5,888 nucleotides of DNA from assembly GCA_900751035.1 (NCBI GenBank), contig CAADSF010000109.1, forward strand, positions 1 through 5,888, read 5' to 3'. A program made the translations under genes and the position numbers. A model generated the notes under the pieces. It was not told where the DNA came from, did no database searches, and worked only from the letters and a program-made list of their open reading frames with translations. Shown one piece after another: positions 5,824 to 5,888 of this stretch; the stretch's first letter is position 1, and each line of letters starts with the position of its first letter. This DNA is from an uncultured Oscillospiraceae bacterium (GTDB taxonomy: Bacteria > Bacillota > Clostridia > Oscillospirales > Oscillospiraceae).

Positions 5824-5888
5824 TATGGCTTACCATGTGATACACGGTTCGGATGTAACTTCCAATATCATCCCTTACGCAGAATGAC
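5824..5888. other. Sequence beyond the tRNA break, putative edge of an integrated element
   Basis: These 65 bases replace the expected 5' half of the tRNA-Arg gene, so they probably belong to an integrated element extending right of the window. A small inverted repeat, ATGG-CTTA-CCAT (5825-5836), abuts the break. On the minus strand one frame is open from the window edge through the tRNA fragment to a stop at 5768-5770 (39 codons). It resembles no family I know and may be chance or the tail of an element gene. No start codon with a ribosome binding site is visible here. Confidence 0.45.

Noticed and set aside
5779..5888. Intron-containing tRNA-Arg(CCT) with the 5' exon further right
   Set aside because: Group I introns are known in some bacterial tRNA-Arg(CCU) genes, but here the whole anticodon loop including positions 32-33 is present on the 3' side and no intron core elements were recognised in the 65 bases available. 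An integration remnant is more likely; extending the contig would settle it.
5605..5888. Nine-base direct repeat CAGAATGAC at 5605-5613 and 5880-5888
   Set aside because: It is too short to mean anything alone, has no flanking similarity, and one copy is cut by the window edge.

Overview
The window comes from a GC-rich bacterium, most likely a member of the Bacillota (class Clostridia, possibly Oscillospiraceae). That placement is inferred from strong GGAGG-type ribosome binding sites, tightly packed ATGA-overlapping genes, and a cell-wall-polymer gene set (CsaB-type pyruvyl transferase, DUF4330 protein, O-antigen-ligase-like membrane protein) typical of Gram-positive anaerobes. No marker gene fixes the species.

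Layout. Positions 1-1497 carry two leftward genes: a small membrane-anchored DUF4330 protein (1033-1497), then an O-antigen ligase/polymerase-like membrane protein that overlaps it by 8 bp and runs off the left edge. A 131-bp intergenic region (1498-1628) holds good candidate promoters for both directions. Rightward from 1629 is a three-gene operon linked by 4-bp ATGA overlaps: a 736-residue fusion of a family 4 glycosyltransferase with a CsaB-like polysaccharide pyruvyl transferase, a second glycosyltransferase (382 aa), and pyroglutamyl peptidase I (205 aa, catalytic Glu80/Cys143/His167 all present). The operon ends at a strong hairpin terminator (5612-5652).

Positions 5664-5823 are noncoding and structured. 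They contain a leftward-acting terminator (5664-5704), a 65-nt imperfect hairpin (5711-5775), and a perfectly formed 3' portion of a tRNA-Arg(CCT) on the minus strand (5779-5823). This portion runs from the anticodon loop through the T-arm and acceptor strand to CCA. Its 5' half is missing, because the sequence next to the anticodon loop has no pairing with the remaining anticodon-stem strand. This is the usual footprint of site-specific integration into a tRNA gene, so the sequence from about 5824 rightward is probably the edge of an integrated element, with an intact tRNA-Arg(CCT) expected at its far end.

Functionally, the envelope genes fit synthesis and pyruvyl-ketal modification of a secondary cell wall polysaccharide, the kind of polymer that binds SLH-domain surface proteins. 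The glycosyltransferases would build the glycan, the CsaB domain would pyruvylate it, and the ligase-like protein would polymerise or transfer it at the membrane. The role of the DUF4330 protein and the reason for the peptidase's place in the operon are not evident from sequence.
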